DNA of 64,000 bases from Polynucleobacter sp. MWH-UH2A (GTDB lineage Bacteria > Pseudomonadota > Gammaproteobacteria > Burkholderiales > Burkholderiaceae): the NCBI RefSeq assembly GCF_018687195.1, contig NZ_CP061321.1, positions 186,001 to 250,000 on the forward strand. The letters run 5' to 3'. Numbering within the stretch: the stretch's first letter is position 1; every line of letters starts with the position of its first letter. The position numbers and the translations under genes are program-made. The notes under the pieces are model-generated. The model was given only the letters and a program-made list of their open reading frames with translations, was not told the DNA's origin and did no database searches. Of this stretch, positions 17,953 to 26,405 are shown piece by piece.

Positions 17953-18365
17953 ATGGCAACAAAGAAAAAACCTGCTGCAAAGAAACCTGCTGCTAAGAAA
18001 AAAGTAGCTGCTAAGAAACCAGCCGCTAAAAAAGTAGCTAAAAAGCGCCCAGCTGCTAAGAAAAAAGTAGCCGCTAAGAAGCCAGCTGCTAAGAAGGCTG
18101 CTAAAAAGCGCCCAGCTGCTAAAAAAGCTGCCGCTAAAAAGCCAGCTGCTAAAAAAGTAGCTAAAAAGAAGCCAGCTGCTAAGAAAAAAGCAGCCGCTAA
18201 AAAGCCAGCTGCTAAAAAGCGCGTAGCAAAAAAAAAGTAAGTAAGCCTGCTGCGAAGAAAGCGGGCTCTGCAGTAAAAAAGCCCGCGGCTAAGAAAGCTG
18301 CACCAGCGACTAGTGCGTTGAATCCTGCCGCTGCTTGGCCCTTCCCAACTGGCACACGTCCTTAA
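17953..18365 (+). CDS. Histone H1-like lysine/alanine-rich DNA-binding protein, frame change at A9 run
   Basis: The first 95 codons (17953-18237) encode almost pure repeats of KKPAAKK, KVAAKK and KRPAAKK, ending at TAA 18238-18240. Such basic H1-like proteins bind DNA without sequence preference and help compact the nucleoid. In the -1 frame, the same style of sequence continues from 18237 for 42 codons to TAA 18363-18365. It ends in a distinctive SALNPAAAWPFPTGTRP tail that I recall as typical of this family in Burkholderiales. The joined product would be 137 residues. Either ribosomes or RNA polymerase slip at the A run, or one A is missing from the sequence, or the gene is truncated. See the findings. 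Confidence 0.8.
17965..18236 (+). repeat. Tandem degenerate repeats coding Lys/Ala/Pro units
   Basis: The H1-like gene body is built of degenerate units around AAGAAACCTGCTGCTAAG, with repeated AAGAAAAAAG tracts and near-identical longer blocks (for example 18019-18060 against 18085-18120). These repeats make copy-number change and replication or sequencing slippage likely. Confidence 0.8.
18228..18267 (+). promoter_or_regulatory. Candidate -1 frameshift signal: A9 run, stop codon and hairpin
   Basis: A9 at 18228-18236 contains the heptamer A AAA AAG (18231-18237) in the zero-frame phase used by the E. coli dnaX frameshift site, and a TAA stop follows at once. Six nt after the heptamer, AGCCTGC (18244-18250) can pair with GCGGGCT (18261-18267) with one G-T wobble and a 10-nt loop. 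A competing stem, GCGGGCT with AGCCCGC (18280-18286), is also possible. Activity is unproven. Confidence 0.5.
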
Positions 18366-18392
18366 GTTTCGACTTTAGACGGGTGTTGTCAG

Positions 18393-18420
18393 AAGGGGTC
18401 TCTCACGAGACCCCTTTTTT
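18393..18420. terminator. Rho-independent terminator after the H1-like gene
   Basis: AAGGGGTCTC (18393-18402) pairs perfectly with GAGACCCCTT (18407-18416) around TCAC, followed by a T-run to 18420. It lies 27 bp after the -1 frame stop and 25 bp from the stop of the convergent pfkB-family gene, so it may serve both. Confidence 0.92.
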
Positions 18421-18445
18421 ATTCTAGGCACGGCAGTGGAAGTTT

Positions 18446-19405
18446 TTAGAAGCTAAATCCAAAAGCCGATTTGAATTGCTCAACAATCTGGGCTTTGCTC
18501 GGTTGGTGATTTTGGGGGCCTTGGTGGGTGATTTTGATTGAACCCATGAGGCTGGCTAAGCGCCCAGTCGTTTCCCAATCCATACCGTTTTCAAGACCAA
18601 AAAGTAGTCCGCCACGGAATGCATCGCCACACCCAGTCGGATCAATGACTTTTGCCGCTGGAACAGGTGGAATGGAAATGCATTTGCCACCTGAATAGAT
18701 TTCTGCGCCTTGAGCGCCTTTGGTGACGATGAGTGCTTTGACGCGTTCAGCAATTGTTGCCAACTCTAAACCGGTTTTTTTGGAGAGCATTTCCCCTTCA
18801 TAGTCGTTTACTGCCAAATAGCTGGCAATTTCCACTAATTCGAGCAGTTCTGGGCCGTCAAACATCGGCAAACCTTGGCCGGGATCGAAAATAAATGGAA
18901 TATTCGCATCGGCAAGTTGGTGACAGTGCTCCCACATTCCCTGCCTACCATCGGGTGCAACGATTCCGAATTTAGCTGCGCCTTTGGTGTTCTTGCTGCG
19001 CTCAGCAACAACTGCTGCAACTTCATTGAGGTGTGATTCACTCATCGCGCCTGGGTGAAATGCGGTAATTTGATTATTGGCTTGATCGGTGGTGATCATG
19101 GCTTGCGCTGTAAAAGCATTTTCGATCTGGCGAATATGGCTAGCGTCGATCTTCAGTTGCTTCAGATGATCCAGGTAAGGGTTCGCATCGCCACCAACGG
19201 TTGCCATGATGATGGGATCGCCACCCAAAAGGTGGAGGTTATAGGCAATATTGCCTGCACAACCACCGAATTCACGGCGCATGGTTGGAACTAAAAACGC
19301 CACATTCAGGATATGAATTTGCTCTGGGAGAATTTGATCGGCAAATTTGCCTTCAAAGTTCATGATGGTGTCGTATGCGATAGAACCGCAGATCAGGCTA
19401 GCCAT
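18446..19405 (-). CDS. PfkB family carbohydrate/nucleoside kinase
   Basis: A 319-residue ribokinase-fold kinase. The N-terminus MASLICGSIAYDTIM and the motif FGGCAGNIAYNLHLLGG (PfkB signature 1) are followed by the C-terminal signature DPTGCGDAFRGGLLFGLENG, which holds the catalytic Asp. Betaproteobacterial homologues are often labelled adenosine kinase or ribokinase; the phosphate acceptor cannot be decided from sequence alone. It is the last gene of the leftward aroQ-accB-accC-prmA group, 71 bp after the prmA fusion gene, and ends at a shared terminator. Confidence 0.88.
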   Translation of the reverse strand: MASLICGSIAYDTIMNFEGKFADQILPEQIHILNVAFLVPTMRREFGGCAGNIAYNLHLLGGDPIIMATVGGDANPYLDHLKQLKIDASHIRQIENAFTAQAMITTDQANNQITAFHPGAMSESHLNEVAAVVAERSKNTKGAAKFGIVAPDGRQGMWEHCHQLADANIPFIFDPGQGLPMFDGPELLELVEIASYLAVNDYEGEMLSKKTGLELATIAERVKALIVTKGAQGAEIYSGGKCISIPPVPAAKVIDPTGCGDAFRGGLLFGLENGMDWETTGRLASLMGSIKITHQGPQNHQPSKAQIVEQFKSAFGFSF

Positions 19406-19476
19406 AAATTGCTTTCTGTGTTGATTTTGAGTTTGATTGGGTAGGGAATGAAGTGTAAAAAGTTGCCAGGATAGGA

Positions 19477-20994
19477 TCAGCGCGGGTAAATGACATGTAC
19501 TCGATAGCCCGCAGCATTGGCTGGCAGCACGATTGGCAACTCAGATTGAATTATTTCGCCAGCAGGCGCACCATTTTTTAAAAAATCAGGGTGAGATTCT
19601 TGCCAAGAAGGCGGAAGCCATTCTTTTGGACTTAGTTGAATCGATTTGAGTTCAGATTCTTCTGCGTCAGTCAGAGAAATTTCTAAATTTGGAAATAAAA
19701 CCGGAACTGCAAGACGATTTTGTATTTCAACTTGCAACATAGATTGATTTGCAGGGATTTTAAGGCCCTCACGCGCGTTTTCAGGCGAAAGTGTTGCTGA
19801 AGTTATTTTCCACGCGGAAAAATCGCTCACAGGGCGATTAAAGCACCCTAGTGCACTGCATAATTTTTGATCAATCAATTGCAAAAGCGAAAATGCGCGC
19901 ACGGCAATGACATTTGATGAGCCATCGATGCGCGGTGCTAGCGCTGGGATGAGTGTGTTTCTGGAAAGATGCTCGCCAAAAATGAGCACTAGGATGAAAA
20001 AGAGACTAAGCAGAGTCGGTTTTAAGTATTTCGACTGCTTAATACTTTTTTTTTGAGCAGATTCGGGTTTCAGGGTGCCATGCAAACATACCCAGCCTTC
20101 ACTCACTCGCCAGACAGAGAGTTTTAGCCACTGACTATAGGTTGCAATCACTTCATCTGCTTGGCGAGCTAGAACACCGGACAACACGATTTGCCCGCCT
20201 GGACGCATTTTGTTGACCAATGCAGGCGCGAGCACTTGCAGGGGGTTAGCCAAAATATTGGCCATCACAATGTCGTATTTTTTTTCTGCGGCGAGCTCTG
20301 GGGCGCCTTCAGTCGGCAATACAAAACGGATCTCTGTATTGTTAATCTCCGCATTGCTGCGCGCGGCAACCATTGCTTGGGGGTCAATATCGGTGCCAAC
20401 TACCGGACGACAACCCAGTTTTGCGGCGGCGATTGCCAAAATGCCTGATCCACAACCGTAATCCAACAAACTTTGGTTTGAGAGATTGGGGTGTTCTTCT
20501 AGCCAAAGTAGACACAAATGCGTGGTTGGATGACTGCCTGTACCAAACGCAAGTCCTGGATCAACCGCTAGACAAATTGCATTGGGGTCGTTTGGCGCTT
20601 CATGCCATGAGGGAACTACCCAAATTCGTTTACCAATCTGAATCGGTGCAAATTGACTTTGGGTTAAGCGTACCCAGTCTTGTTCTTCAACCGTTTTTTC
20701 TTGAGGCGGAGATAGTTTGAAGCCGGCCTCTTTGAGAGAAGCAAGCAGTTCCGGCATAAATTCTACGGAGCCAGATGCATCGATTTCTGGATTAAAGAGG
20801 GCGGTAACGGCGGATCTATCCCATGCTTGCACTTCAGGTGACAAACCCGGCTCACCATAAAGCGGGTTTTCATCGTAGCCACCTGCGGCATCATCTTCAA
20901 CGGTGACCGATAGCGCGCCCAGCTCGAGTAAAGCGTCTCCTAAAGGCTCAGCCGTTTCCGCCGCTACCGTGAATACCAGTTCACGATAAGACAT
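19477..20994 (-). CDS. prmA: Ribosomal protein L11 methyltransferase fused to a DUF3426 membrane domain
   Basis: A 505-residue open frame. Residues 1-308 are a complete PrmA, which trimethylates L11: FGTGSHPTTHLCL and LLDYGCGSGILAIAAAKLG form the SAM pocket, and MANILANPL is the NPP-like catalytic motif. From about residue 309 there is a charged linker (ESAQKKSIKQSKYLK), one transmembrane helix (326-340) and a DUF3426 domain (about 365-505; SDFSAWKITSATLSP). In relatives I recall DUF3426 as a separate neighbouring gene with an N-terminal zinc ribbon, which is absent here. The layout suggests a deletion that joined the two genes. It sits 36 bp after accC. Confidence 0.9.
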   Translation of the reverse strand: MSYRELVFTVAAETAEPLGDALLELGALSVTVEDDAAGGYDENPLYGEPGLSPEVQAWDRSAVTALFNPEIDASGSVEFMPELLASLKEAGFKLSPPQEKTVEEQDWVRLTQSQFAPIQIGKRIWVVPSWHEAPNDPNAICLAVDPGLAFGTGSHPTTHLCLLWLEEHPNLSNQSLLDYGCGSGILAIAAAKLGCRPVVGTDIDPQAMVAARSNAEINNTEIRFVLPTEGAPELAAEKKYDIVMANILANPLQVLAPALVNKMRPGGQIVLSGVLARQADEVIATYSQWLKLSVWRVSEGWVCLHGTLKPESAQKKSIKQSKYLKPTLLSLFFILVLIFGEHLSRNTLIPALAPRIDGSSNVIAVRAFSLLQLIDQKLCSALGCFNRPVSDFSAWKITSATLSPENAREGLKIPANQSMLQVEIQNRLAVPVLFPNLEISLTDAEESELKSIQLSPKEWLPPSWQESHPDFLKNGAPAGEIIQSELPIVLPANAAGYRVHVIYPR

Positions 20995-21029
20995 GTAAGA
21001 CTCTTATAACTCGCATGAATTAAGGCGCA

Positions 21030-22394
21030 TTAAGACTTGCCACGACTGGCAGCTTGTTCTTCTAAGCGATGCTCTAGATAGTGAATACTCGTGCCACCTT
21101 CCATAAAGTTAGGGTCGAGCATGAGTTCGCGATGCAGGGGAACATTGGTCGTAATGCCATCAATCACCATTTCAGAGAGGGCAATTTGCATGCGGCGAAT
21201 TGCTTGTTCGCGAGTATTGCCGTACGAAATGAGTTTGCCAATCATGGAATCGTAATTGGATGGCACCATGTAACCGCTGTAAGCATGTGAATCAACACGA
21301 ATACCAGGACCGCCTGGCATATGGAATGAGCCAATTCGACCAGGGCTTGGGGTGAACTTGAAAGGATCCTCTGCGTTGAGTCGGCACTCAATGGCATGTC
21401 CGCGGAACACAATGTCTTTCTGGCGATAGCTGAGCTTTAGTCCAGCCGCGATACGAATTTGTTCTTGCACGATATCGACGCCCGTAATCATCTCGGTTAC
21501 TGGGTGCTCAACCTGAACACGGGTATTCATCTCGATGAAGAAGAACTCACCGTTTTCGTACAGGAATTCAAAGGTACCAGCACCACGGTAGCCAATTTTT
21601 CGGCAGGCATCTGCACAGCGCTCGCCAATTTTGGCGATTAAACGACGATCAATGCCTGGGGCTGGCGCCTCTTCAATCACTTTTTGGTGGCGACGTTGCA
21701 TAGAGCAATCACGTTCACCTAGCCAAATCGCATTGCCATGTGTATCCGCCAGAACTTGAATTTCCACATGGCGAGGTTTTTCTAAGAACTTCTCCATATA
21801 GACTTCTGGGTTGCCAAATGCACGACCTGCTTCTTCGCGAGTCATATTGACGGCATTAATCAGGTGCGCTTCAGTATGAACTACACGCATTCCACGACCG
21901 CCACCGCCACCAGCGGCTTTAATGATCACGGGGTAACCCACTTTTTTCGCAGCAGCAATAATTTCTTTTGGATTGTCTGGTAATGCGCCTTCGGATCCTG
22001 GAACGCAAGGAACGCCAGCTTTAATCATGGCGCGCTTGGCAGAAACCTTATCACCCATCAAGCGAATGGATGCCGCTGTAGGGCCAATAAAAGCAAAGCC
22101 GGATTTTTCAACACGCTCGGCAAAGTCTGCGTTCTCTGAAAGGAAGCCATAACCTGGATGGATTGCTTCAGCGTCCGTTACTTCCGCTGCGGAAATAATG
22201 GCCGGCATATTGAGATAGCTTTGCGGCGATGGTGCTGGGCCGATACAGACGGCTTCATCAGCAAGTTTTACGTATTTCGCTTCTTTATCGGCTGTGGAGT
22301 ACACCACAACAGTTTTGATTCCCAACTCGCGGCATGCGCGTTGGATGCGAAGGGCGATTTCTCCGCGATTGGCAATCAGAATCTTATCGAACAT
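21030..22394 (-). CDS. accC: Acetyl-CoA carboxylase, biotin carboxylase subunit
   Basis: The 454-residue ATP-dependent enzyme that carboxylates biotin on AccB, the first half-reaction of malonyl-CoA and fatty acid synthesis. It begins [17 protein letters not shown]. The ATP-grasp domain has the glycine-rich loop [12 protein letters not shown] and [29 protein letters not shown] carries the catalytic metal ligands and Arg. Length and all motifs are normal. It follows accB after 60 bp, a gap that contains three GCTTAAG copies. Confidence 0.98.
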   Translation of the reverse strand: MFDKILIANRGEIALRIQRACRELGIKTVVVYSTADKEAKYVKLADEAVCIGPAPSPQSYLNMPAIISAAEVTDAEAIHPGYGFLSENADFAERVEKSGFAFIGPTAASIRLMGDKVSAKRAMIKAGVPCVPGSEGALPDNPKEIIAAAKKVGYPVIIKAAGGGGGRGMRVVHTEAHLINAVNMTREEAGRAFGNPEVYMEKFLEKPRHVEIQVLADTHGNAIWLGERDCSMQRRHQKVIEEAPAPGIDRRLIAKIGERCADACRKIGYRGAGTFEFLYENGEFFFIEMNTRVQVEHPVTEMITGVDIVQEQIRIAAGLKLSYRQKDIVFRGHAIECRLNAEDPFKFTPSPGRIGSFHMPGGPGIRVDSHAYSGYMVPSNYDSMIGKLISYGNTREQAIRRMQIALSEMVIDGITTNVPLHRELMLDPNFMEGGTSIHYLEHRLEEQAASRGKS

Positions 22395-22435
22395 GTCGGC
22401 TCTGAGTTAAGTAAGGGGTTTGGAAAAAGTCAGGC

Positions 22436-22459
22436 GCTTAAGTGCTTAAGGTGCTTAAG
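22436..22459. repeat. Triple GCTTAAG repeat at the accB stop
   Basis: Three copies of GCTTAAG lie at 22436-22442, 22444-22450 and 22453-22459. Because GCTTAAGC is self-complementary in its core, the outer copies can form a small CGCTTAAG/CTTAAGCG hairpin. The last copy includes the accB stop codon, so the repeat may affect translation of accC. The role is unknown. Confidence 0.5.
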
Positions 22460-22922
22460 CGATGACAAATAGGGGCTGATCAAACTCAACACCTTGGCCG
22501 TTTTCAACCAAAATTTCTTTGATAACACCAGCCTTCTCAGATTCAATTTCATTGAGCAGTTTCATTGCCTCAATGATGCAAAGTGTTTGACCTACTTTGA
22601 CGGTGTCACCTACATTCACAAAGTTCGGTGATTCTGGATTTGGGGCGCGGTAGAAAGTGCCAACCATTGGTGAGCGAGCAACAAAGCCTTCTTCAACAGC
22701 CGGTGCTTCTGTAGCTGGCGCTTGTGGTGCAGCAGCTGTAGCAACTGGTGCTGCGGCAATAGCTTGTACTGGAGCAGGGTTGGCATAGACAACTTGACCT
22801 GCAGTAACTGGAGAGCCGGAATTAACGATGCGAACACGATCTTCACCCTCGTTTACTTCTAGTTCAGAAATGCCTGATTCAGAAACTAGATCGATCAGGG
22901 TTTTGAGTTTTCTAAGATCCAT
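22455..22922 (-). CDS. accB: Acetyl-CoA carboxylase, biotin carboxyl carrier protein
   Basis: A 155-residue carrier whose Lys is biotinylated and shuttles CO2 between AccC and the carboxyltransferase. The N-terminal domain starts [23 protein letters not shown]. An Ala/Pro/Thr-rich swinging linker covers about residues 45-80. The biotinyl domain holds [14 protein letters not shown], with the biotin Lys in EAMKL. It is the second gene of the aroQ-accB-accC operon, 36 bp after aroQ. Confidence 0.97.
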   Translation of the reverse strand: MDLRKLKTLIDLVSESGISELEVNEGEDRVRIVNSGSPVTAGQVVYANPAPVQAIAAAPVATAAAPQAPATEAPAVEEGFVARSPMVGTFYRAPNPESPNFVNVGDTVKVGQTLCIIEAMKLLNEIESEKAGVIKEILVENGQGVEFDQPLFVIA

Positions 22923-22958
22923 ATGAGTGTGTCCTCTCTTGAAATTCTGTAGTTAAGC

Positions 22959-23408
22959 TTATTTTTGTAAACGGGCGATCGCAGCCTGTAATGCAAGTTC
23001 ATAACCAATAGCGCCAAGTCCACAAATCACTCCAGTTGCGATGTCGGATAAATAGGAGTGTTTGCGAAACTCTTCGCGTTGGTGAATATTGGATAAATGG
23101 ACTTCGGTAAATGGAATGGCAACACCGGCCAACACATCACGCAGGGCTACGCTGGTATGGGTAAAGGCGCCTGGATTAATGATGATGAAATCAACTCCAT
23201 CCTGCTTTGCCTTTTGAATGCGATCGATGAGTTCCCCTTCATGATTGCTTTGATAGGTGCTCAGCTCGACGGACTGGGATTTTGCAAGCTCTCCCAGTCT
23301 TTGGTGGATATCTTTAAGGGTAGTTTTGCCGTAAACCTCTGGTTCACGAGTGCCCAATAGATTGAGATTTGGGCCTTGTATGACAAGAATTGAAGCTTTT
23401 TTAGACAT
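22959..23408 (-). CDS. aroQ: Type II 3-dehydroquinate dehydratase
   Basis: A 149-residue dodecameric dehydratase of the shikimate pathway. The N-terminal region [20 protein letters not shown] includes the catalytic loop Arg and Tyr. [18 protein letters not shown] and [17 protein letters not shown] carry the Asn and His residues of the active site. It heads the leftward operon with accB and accC, a common betaproteobacterial order. AroE of the same pathway is encoded at about 29.3 kb. Confidence 0.97.
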   Translation of the reverse strand: MSKKASILVIQGPNLNLLGTREPEVYGKTTLKDIHQRLGELAKSQSVELSTYQSNHEGELIDRIQKAKQDGVDFIIINPGAFTHTSVALRDVLAGVAIPFTEVHLSNIHQREEFRKHSYLSDIATGVICGLGAIGYELALQAAIARLQK

Positions 23409-23678
23409 AGATCCCTGTTTTTAGAGACAGTTAGGTATCAATTGTTTAATTTGGCTGAATTTAACTATTAAGCCGCCTAGACTGCTATTGCTTCTTTTTT
23501 GCTTCAGTTGCTATGGATGAAAGTATACCCTCAGAAATATCTGAAAAGTCCAAAAATGGGGAATGAAAATGAAATTTTCACTACTTTTAAGAGCAAATAA
23601 TGAAAATTAATGAGGAAATTGCCTAATAATTCAGCAATAAACGGTCGATTGCATACAAATAAAATACGCTAATTAAGC
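23409..23678. other. Promoter region upstream of aroQ
   Basis: This 270-bp gap lacks a gene. On the minus strand a TATACT at about 23523-23528 could be the -10 box for the aroQ-acc operon, but the nearest -35-like hexamer (TTGGAC) is spaced 20 nt away, so the promoter call is weak. A small inverted repeat, TCAGA-AATA-TCTGA, lies between them. The segment nearest the tlpA-like gene end is A/T-rich without a clear terminator. Confidence 0.35.
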
Positions 23679-24206
23679 TCAAAGTGCGTTGTTGATAGCC
23701 TTTTTGAGCTCATCTTCACTTATTTTCCCTAATTTTGTAAAAGTCGATTTTCCGCTTGGGTTGATAACGACGGTATAGGGCAAAGCACCCTGAGCATTGC
23801 CCATTTGCTTGGCAAGATTGCTACCCTCCAATCCGCCGATGACGATTGGATATGAAACTGGCGTTTTTTGGAGAAATTCACGTACGTTAGATGGTGAATC
23901 GATACCAATGCCGACAAATAGCACGTTTTTTGAAGCGTATTCTTTTGAAACTTGATCCAAAGTTGGCATTTCTTCTACGCAAGGAGGGCACCAGGAGGCC
24001 CAAAAGTTAATCACCAAGACCTTTCCTTGCCAATGTTCACTATTGACTGGTTTTCCATCTGGACTTTGCCAAGGATTGGCAAAAAATGCCTTAATTGATG
24101 GCTCGCTAGCGAGACCGGATTGGGAAATCCAATGCGAGGTAAAGATGCCAGTTAGAAGTGCCATTACGCTAACGCCAGCAATCACAATCCATTGTCTTCG
24201 GTTCAT
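23679..24206 (-). CDS. TlpA-like thioredoxin-family protein
   Basis: A membrane-anchored, periplasm-facing thiol reductase of the TlpA/ResA type. After the start at 24206 a hydrophobic helix (IVIAGVSVMALLTGIF) acts as an uncleaved anchor or signal. The thioredoxin motif is WASWCPPCVEEMPT, with the CPPC redox pair. I chose this ATG because GAAGGA lies 7 nt upstream of it; an in-frame ATG at 24230 has no such site. Length is 175 residues. Such proteins reduce apocytochrome c or keep other periplasmic cysteines reduced; the partner is unknown. It is divergent from mpl across only 26 bp. Confidence 0.88.
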   Translation of the reverse strand: MNRRQWIVIAGVSVMALLTGIFTSHWISQSGLASEPSIKAFFANPWQSPDGKPVNSEHWQGKVLVINFWASWCPPCVEEMPTLDQVSKEYASKNVLFVGIGIDSPSNVREFLQKTPVSYPIVIGGLEGSNLAKQMGNAQGALPYTVVINPSGKSTFTKLGKISEDELKKAINNAL

Positions 24207-24232
24207 CTCAAGTCCTTCGCTAAAATTCATTA

Positions 24233-25630
24233 ATGCATATACATATTTTGGGCATTTGCGGTACTTTCATGGGCGGCATTGCCGCAATTGCCAGACAAGC
24301 TGGACATCGCGTAACGGGTTGCGATGCCAACGTGTATCCCCCAATGAGTACGCAACTTGAATCTCAAGGTATCGAACTGATTGAGGGTTTCTCACCAGAT
24401 CAATTATTGCAGTTTGAGACGATGCCCGATTTATTTGTAATCGGCAATGTAGTTTCACGCGGTAATCCGCTGATGGAAGCAATTTTGAACCAAGGGCTTC
24501 CATACATTTCCGGCCCGCAGTGGTTGGGTGAGCAAGTTCTGTATGGCAGACATGTTTTAGCCGTAGCAGGCACGCATGGCAAAACCACTACTTCTGCAAT
24601 GCTGACATGGATATTGGAATTCAATGGATATAAACCAGGCTATTTGATTGGTGGCGTGCCTTTGAATTTCACAGTTTCTGCGCGTTTAGGCGAGAGTAAA
24701 TATTTTGTGATTGAGGCGGATGAATATGACACCGCATTTTTCGATAAGCGCAGTAAGTTTGTTCATTACAGACCACGTACTGCTTTGCTAAATAATTTGG
24801 AATTCGATCACGCTGATATTTTTGCTGATTTAGCTGCGATTGAAACCCAGTTTCATCATTTGGTGCGCACGGTTCCGGGCGACGGATTGTTGGTCGTCAA
24901 TGGCGAAGAGCCCGCATTAGAGCGAGTTATAACCAGGGGCGCATGGGCGCCGGTGGAGCGCTTTGGGCAAGATGCTGCTAATGAATGGTCTTTGGTTTCG
25001 CAAGTGGCCGATGGTTTCATTGTTCGCAAAGCAGGTAAGGATGTTGCGACAGTGACGTGGGCTCCTGACTCTGGTGTGATGGGCAGACATAATCAATTAA
25101 ACGCACTAGCGGCGATTGCATCGGCAAATCATATTGGCATTTCACCGGAGGATTCTGCACGCGCATTGGCGGAATTTAAAAACGTCAAGCGTCGTCTCGA
25201 AACCATCGGTGTTGCAAACGATATTACGGTCTATGACGATTTTGCACATCATCCTACCGCCATTACAACAACAGTTGATGGATTGCGTCGACGCGTAGGT
25301 AAGTCTCGTATCTTGGCTGTTCTCGAGCCTCGCTCTAACACCATGAAGCTGGGAACGATGAAAGCCCAACTACCGGATAGCTTGCAGCAGGCCGATAAAG
25401 TATTTGCTTATGGCGCCAGTAGCGGTAAAGAGTCATTAGGTTGGGATTTGGCTGAGGTTCTAGCGCCACTCAATGCTAACGAGGATGCCAAAGCATGTGC
25501 CTTTAATAATCTGGATTCTCTAGTGCTTGCCGTTGCAAAAGAGGCTAAGCCAGGCGATCACATTTTGGTAATGAGTAATGGCGGGTTTGGTGGGGTACAC
25601 CAAAAATTATTAAAGGCAATCGCAAGCTAA
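24233..25630 (+). CDS. mpl: UDP-N-acetylmuramate:tripeptide ligase
   Basis: A 465-residue Mur ligase that joins recycled L-Ala-gamma-D-Glu-meso-DAP to UDP-MurNAc. The N-terminus MHIHILGICGTFMGGIAAIA binds the UDP part. AGTHGKTTTSAML is the ATP P-loop, and EADEYDTAFFDKRSKFVHY is the family-typical segment separating Mpl from MurC. It works downstream of the AmpD encoded at about 12.4 kb, which releases the tripeptide, so both peptidoglycan recycling steps are present here. Length and motifs are normal. Confidence 0.96.
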   Translation: MHIHILGICGTFMGGIAAIARQAGHRVTGCDANVYPPMSTQLESQGIELIEGFSPDQLLQFETMPDLFVIGNVVSRGNPLMEAILNQGLPYISGPQWLGEQVLYGRHVLAVAGTHGKTTTSAMLTWILEFNGYKPGYLIGGVPLNFTVSARLGESKYFVIEADEYDTAFFDKRSKFVHYRPRTALLNNLEFDHADIFADLAAIETQFHHLVRTVPGDGLLVVNGEEPALERVITRGAWAPVERFGQDAANEWSLVSQVADGFIVRKAGKDVATVTWAPDSGVMGRHNQLNALAAIASANHIGISPEDSARALAEFKNVKRRLETIGVANDITVYDDFAHHPTAITTTVDGLRRRVGKSRILAVLEPRSNTMKLGTMKAQLPDSLQQADKVFAYGASSGKESLGWDLAEVLAPLNANEDAKACAFNNLDSLVLAVAKEAKPGDHILVMSNGGFGGVHQKLLKAIAS

Positions 25631-25668
25631 TGTAGTTTGTGACCACTATAGATACTGAAAGTAAATTC

Positions 25669-26403
25669 ATGGGCGATCGATTAAAAGGTAAGGTGGCAAT
25701 TGTTACTGGAGCAGCTAAAGGCATTGGTTTTGCAACGGCCCAGCGTTTTGCACAAGAGGGTGCAATTGTGATTGTTGCCGATGTAAATCCAGAGGCTGTC
25801 AAAAGCGCTGCTGCGCAAATTCCCAATAGCGAAGCGCATGTCATGAATGTGACTGACCGTGCCAGCATTCAGGGGGTTGTAGATCAAGTGATGCAACAAC
25901 ATGGCCGTATAGATATTTTGATTAATAACGCAGGCATTACTCAAGATGCGCGCCTGATCAAGATGACTGAAGCTCAATTTGATGCAGTGATTGATGTGAA
26001 TTTAAAGGGGGTCTTCAATTGCACACAATTAATTGCTCCACACATGCTGGAGGCAGGCTCGGGCGCGATTGTGAATGCCTCGAGTGTTGTTGGTTTGTAT
26101 GGCAACTTTGGTCAAACTAATTATTCGGCTACAAAATTTGGCGTGATTGGATTTACCAAGACCTGGGCGCGCGAGCTTGGCCCCAAAGGTATTCGTGTAA
26201 ATGCGGTATGTCCAGGATTCATCGCTACTGAAATGGTGAAAGTGATGCCGGAAAATATTCTGAAGGATATCGAGAAGCGAAGTTGGCTTGGGCGTTTGGG
26301 CACTCCAGAAGAAATGGCTAATGTGTATTTATTCTTGGCTAGCGACGAAGCAAGCTATGTCAACGGCGTTGCATTAGAAGCTAGCGGCGGAATTTCGCTT
26401 TAA
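25669..26403 (+). CDS. Short-chain dehydrogenase/reductase, FabG-like
   Basis: A 244-residue NAD(P)H-dependent reductase of the classical SDR type. It has the cofactor motif TGAAKGIG, the NNAG motif ([11 protein letters not shown]), the catalytic Ser in [10 protein letters not shown], and Tyr/Lys in YSATKFG. C-terminal [13 protein letters not shown] is like FabG and acetoacetyl-CoA reductases. A GTG start 30 nt upstream (25639) is possible, but the ATG at 25669 gives the family N-terminus ([14 protein letters not shown]). It is followed after 2 bp by an RNB nuclease. Whether it serves fatty acid synthesis or another oxo-acyl substrate is not clear. Confidence 0.85.
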   Translation: MGDRLKGKVAIVTGAAKGIGFATAQRFAQEGAIVIVADVNPEAVKSAAAQIPNSEAHVMNVTDRASIQGVVDQVMQQHGRIDILINNAGITQDARLIKMTEAQFDAVIDVNLKGVFNCTQLIAPHMLEAGSGAIVNASSVVGLYGNFGQTNYSATKFGVIGFTKTWARELGPKGIRVNAVCPGFIATEMVKVMPENILKDIEKRSWLGRLGTPEEMANVYLFLASDEASYVNGVALEASGGISL

Positions 26404-26405
26404 GA

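Noticed and set aside
18241..18365. A separate small gene in the -1 frame after the H1-like stop
   Set aside because: It has no start codon or ribosome site of its own and continues the same repeat style, so it is better read as the C-terminal end of the H1-like protein.
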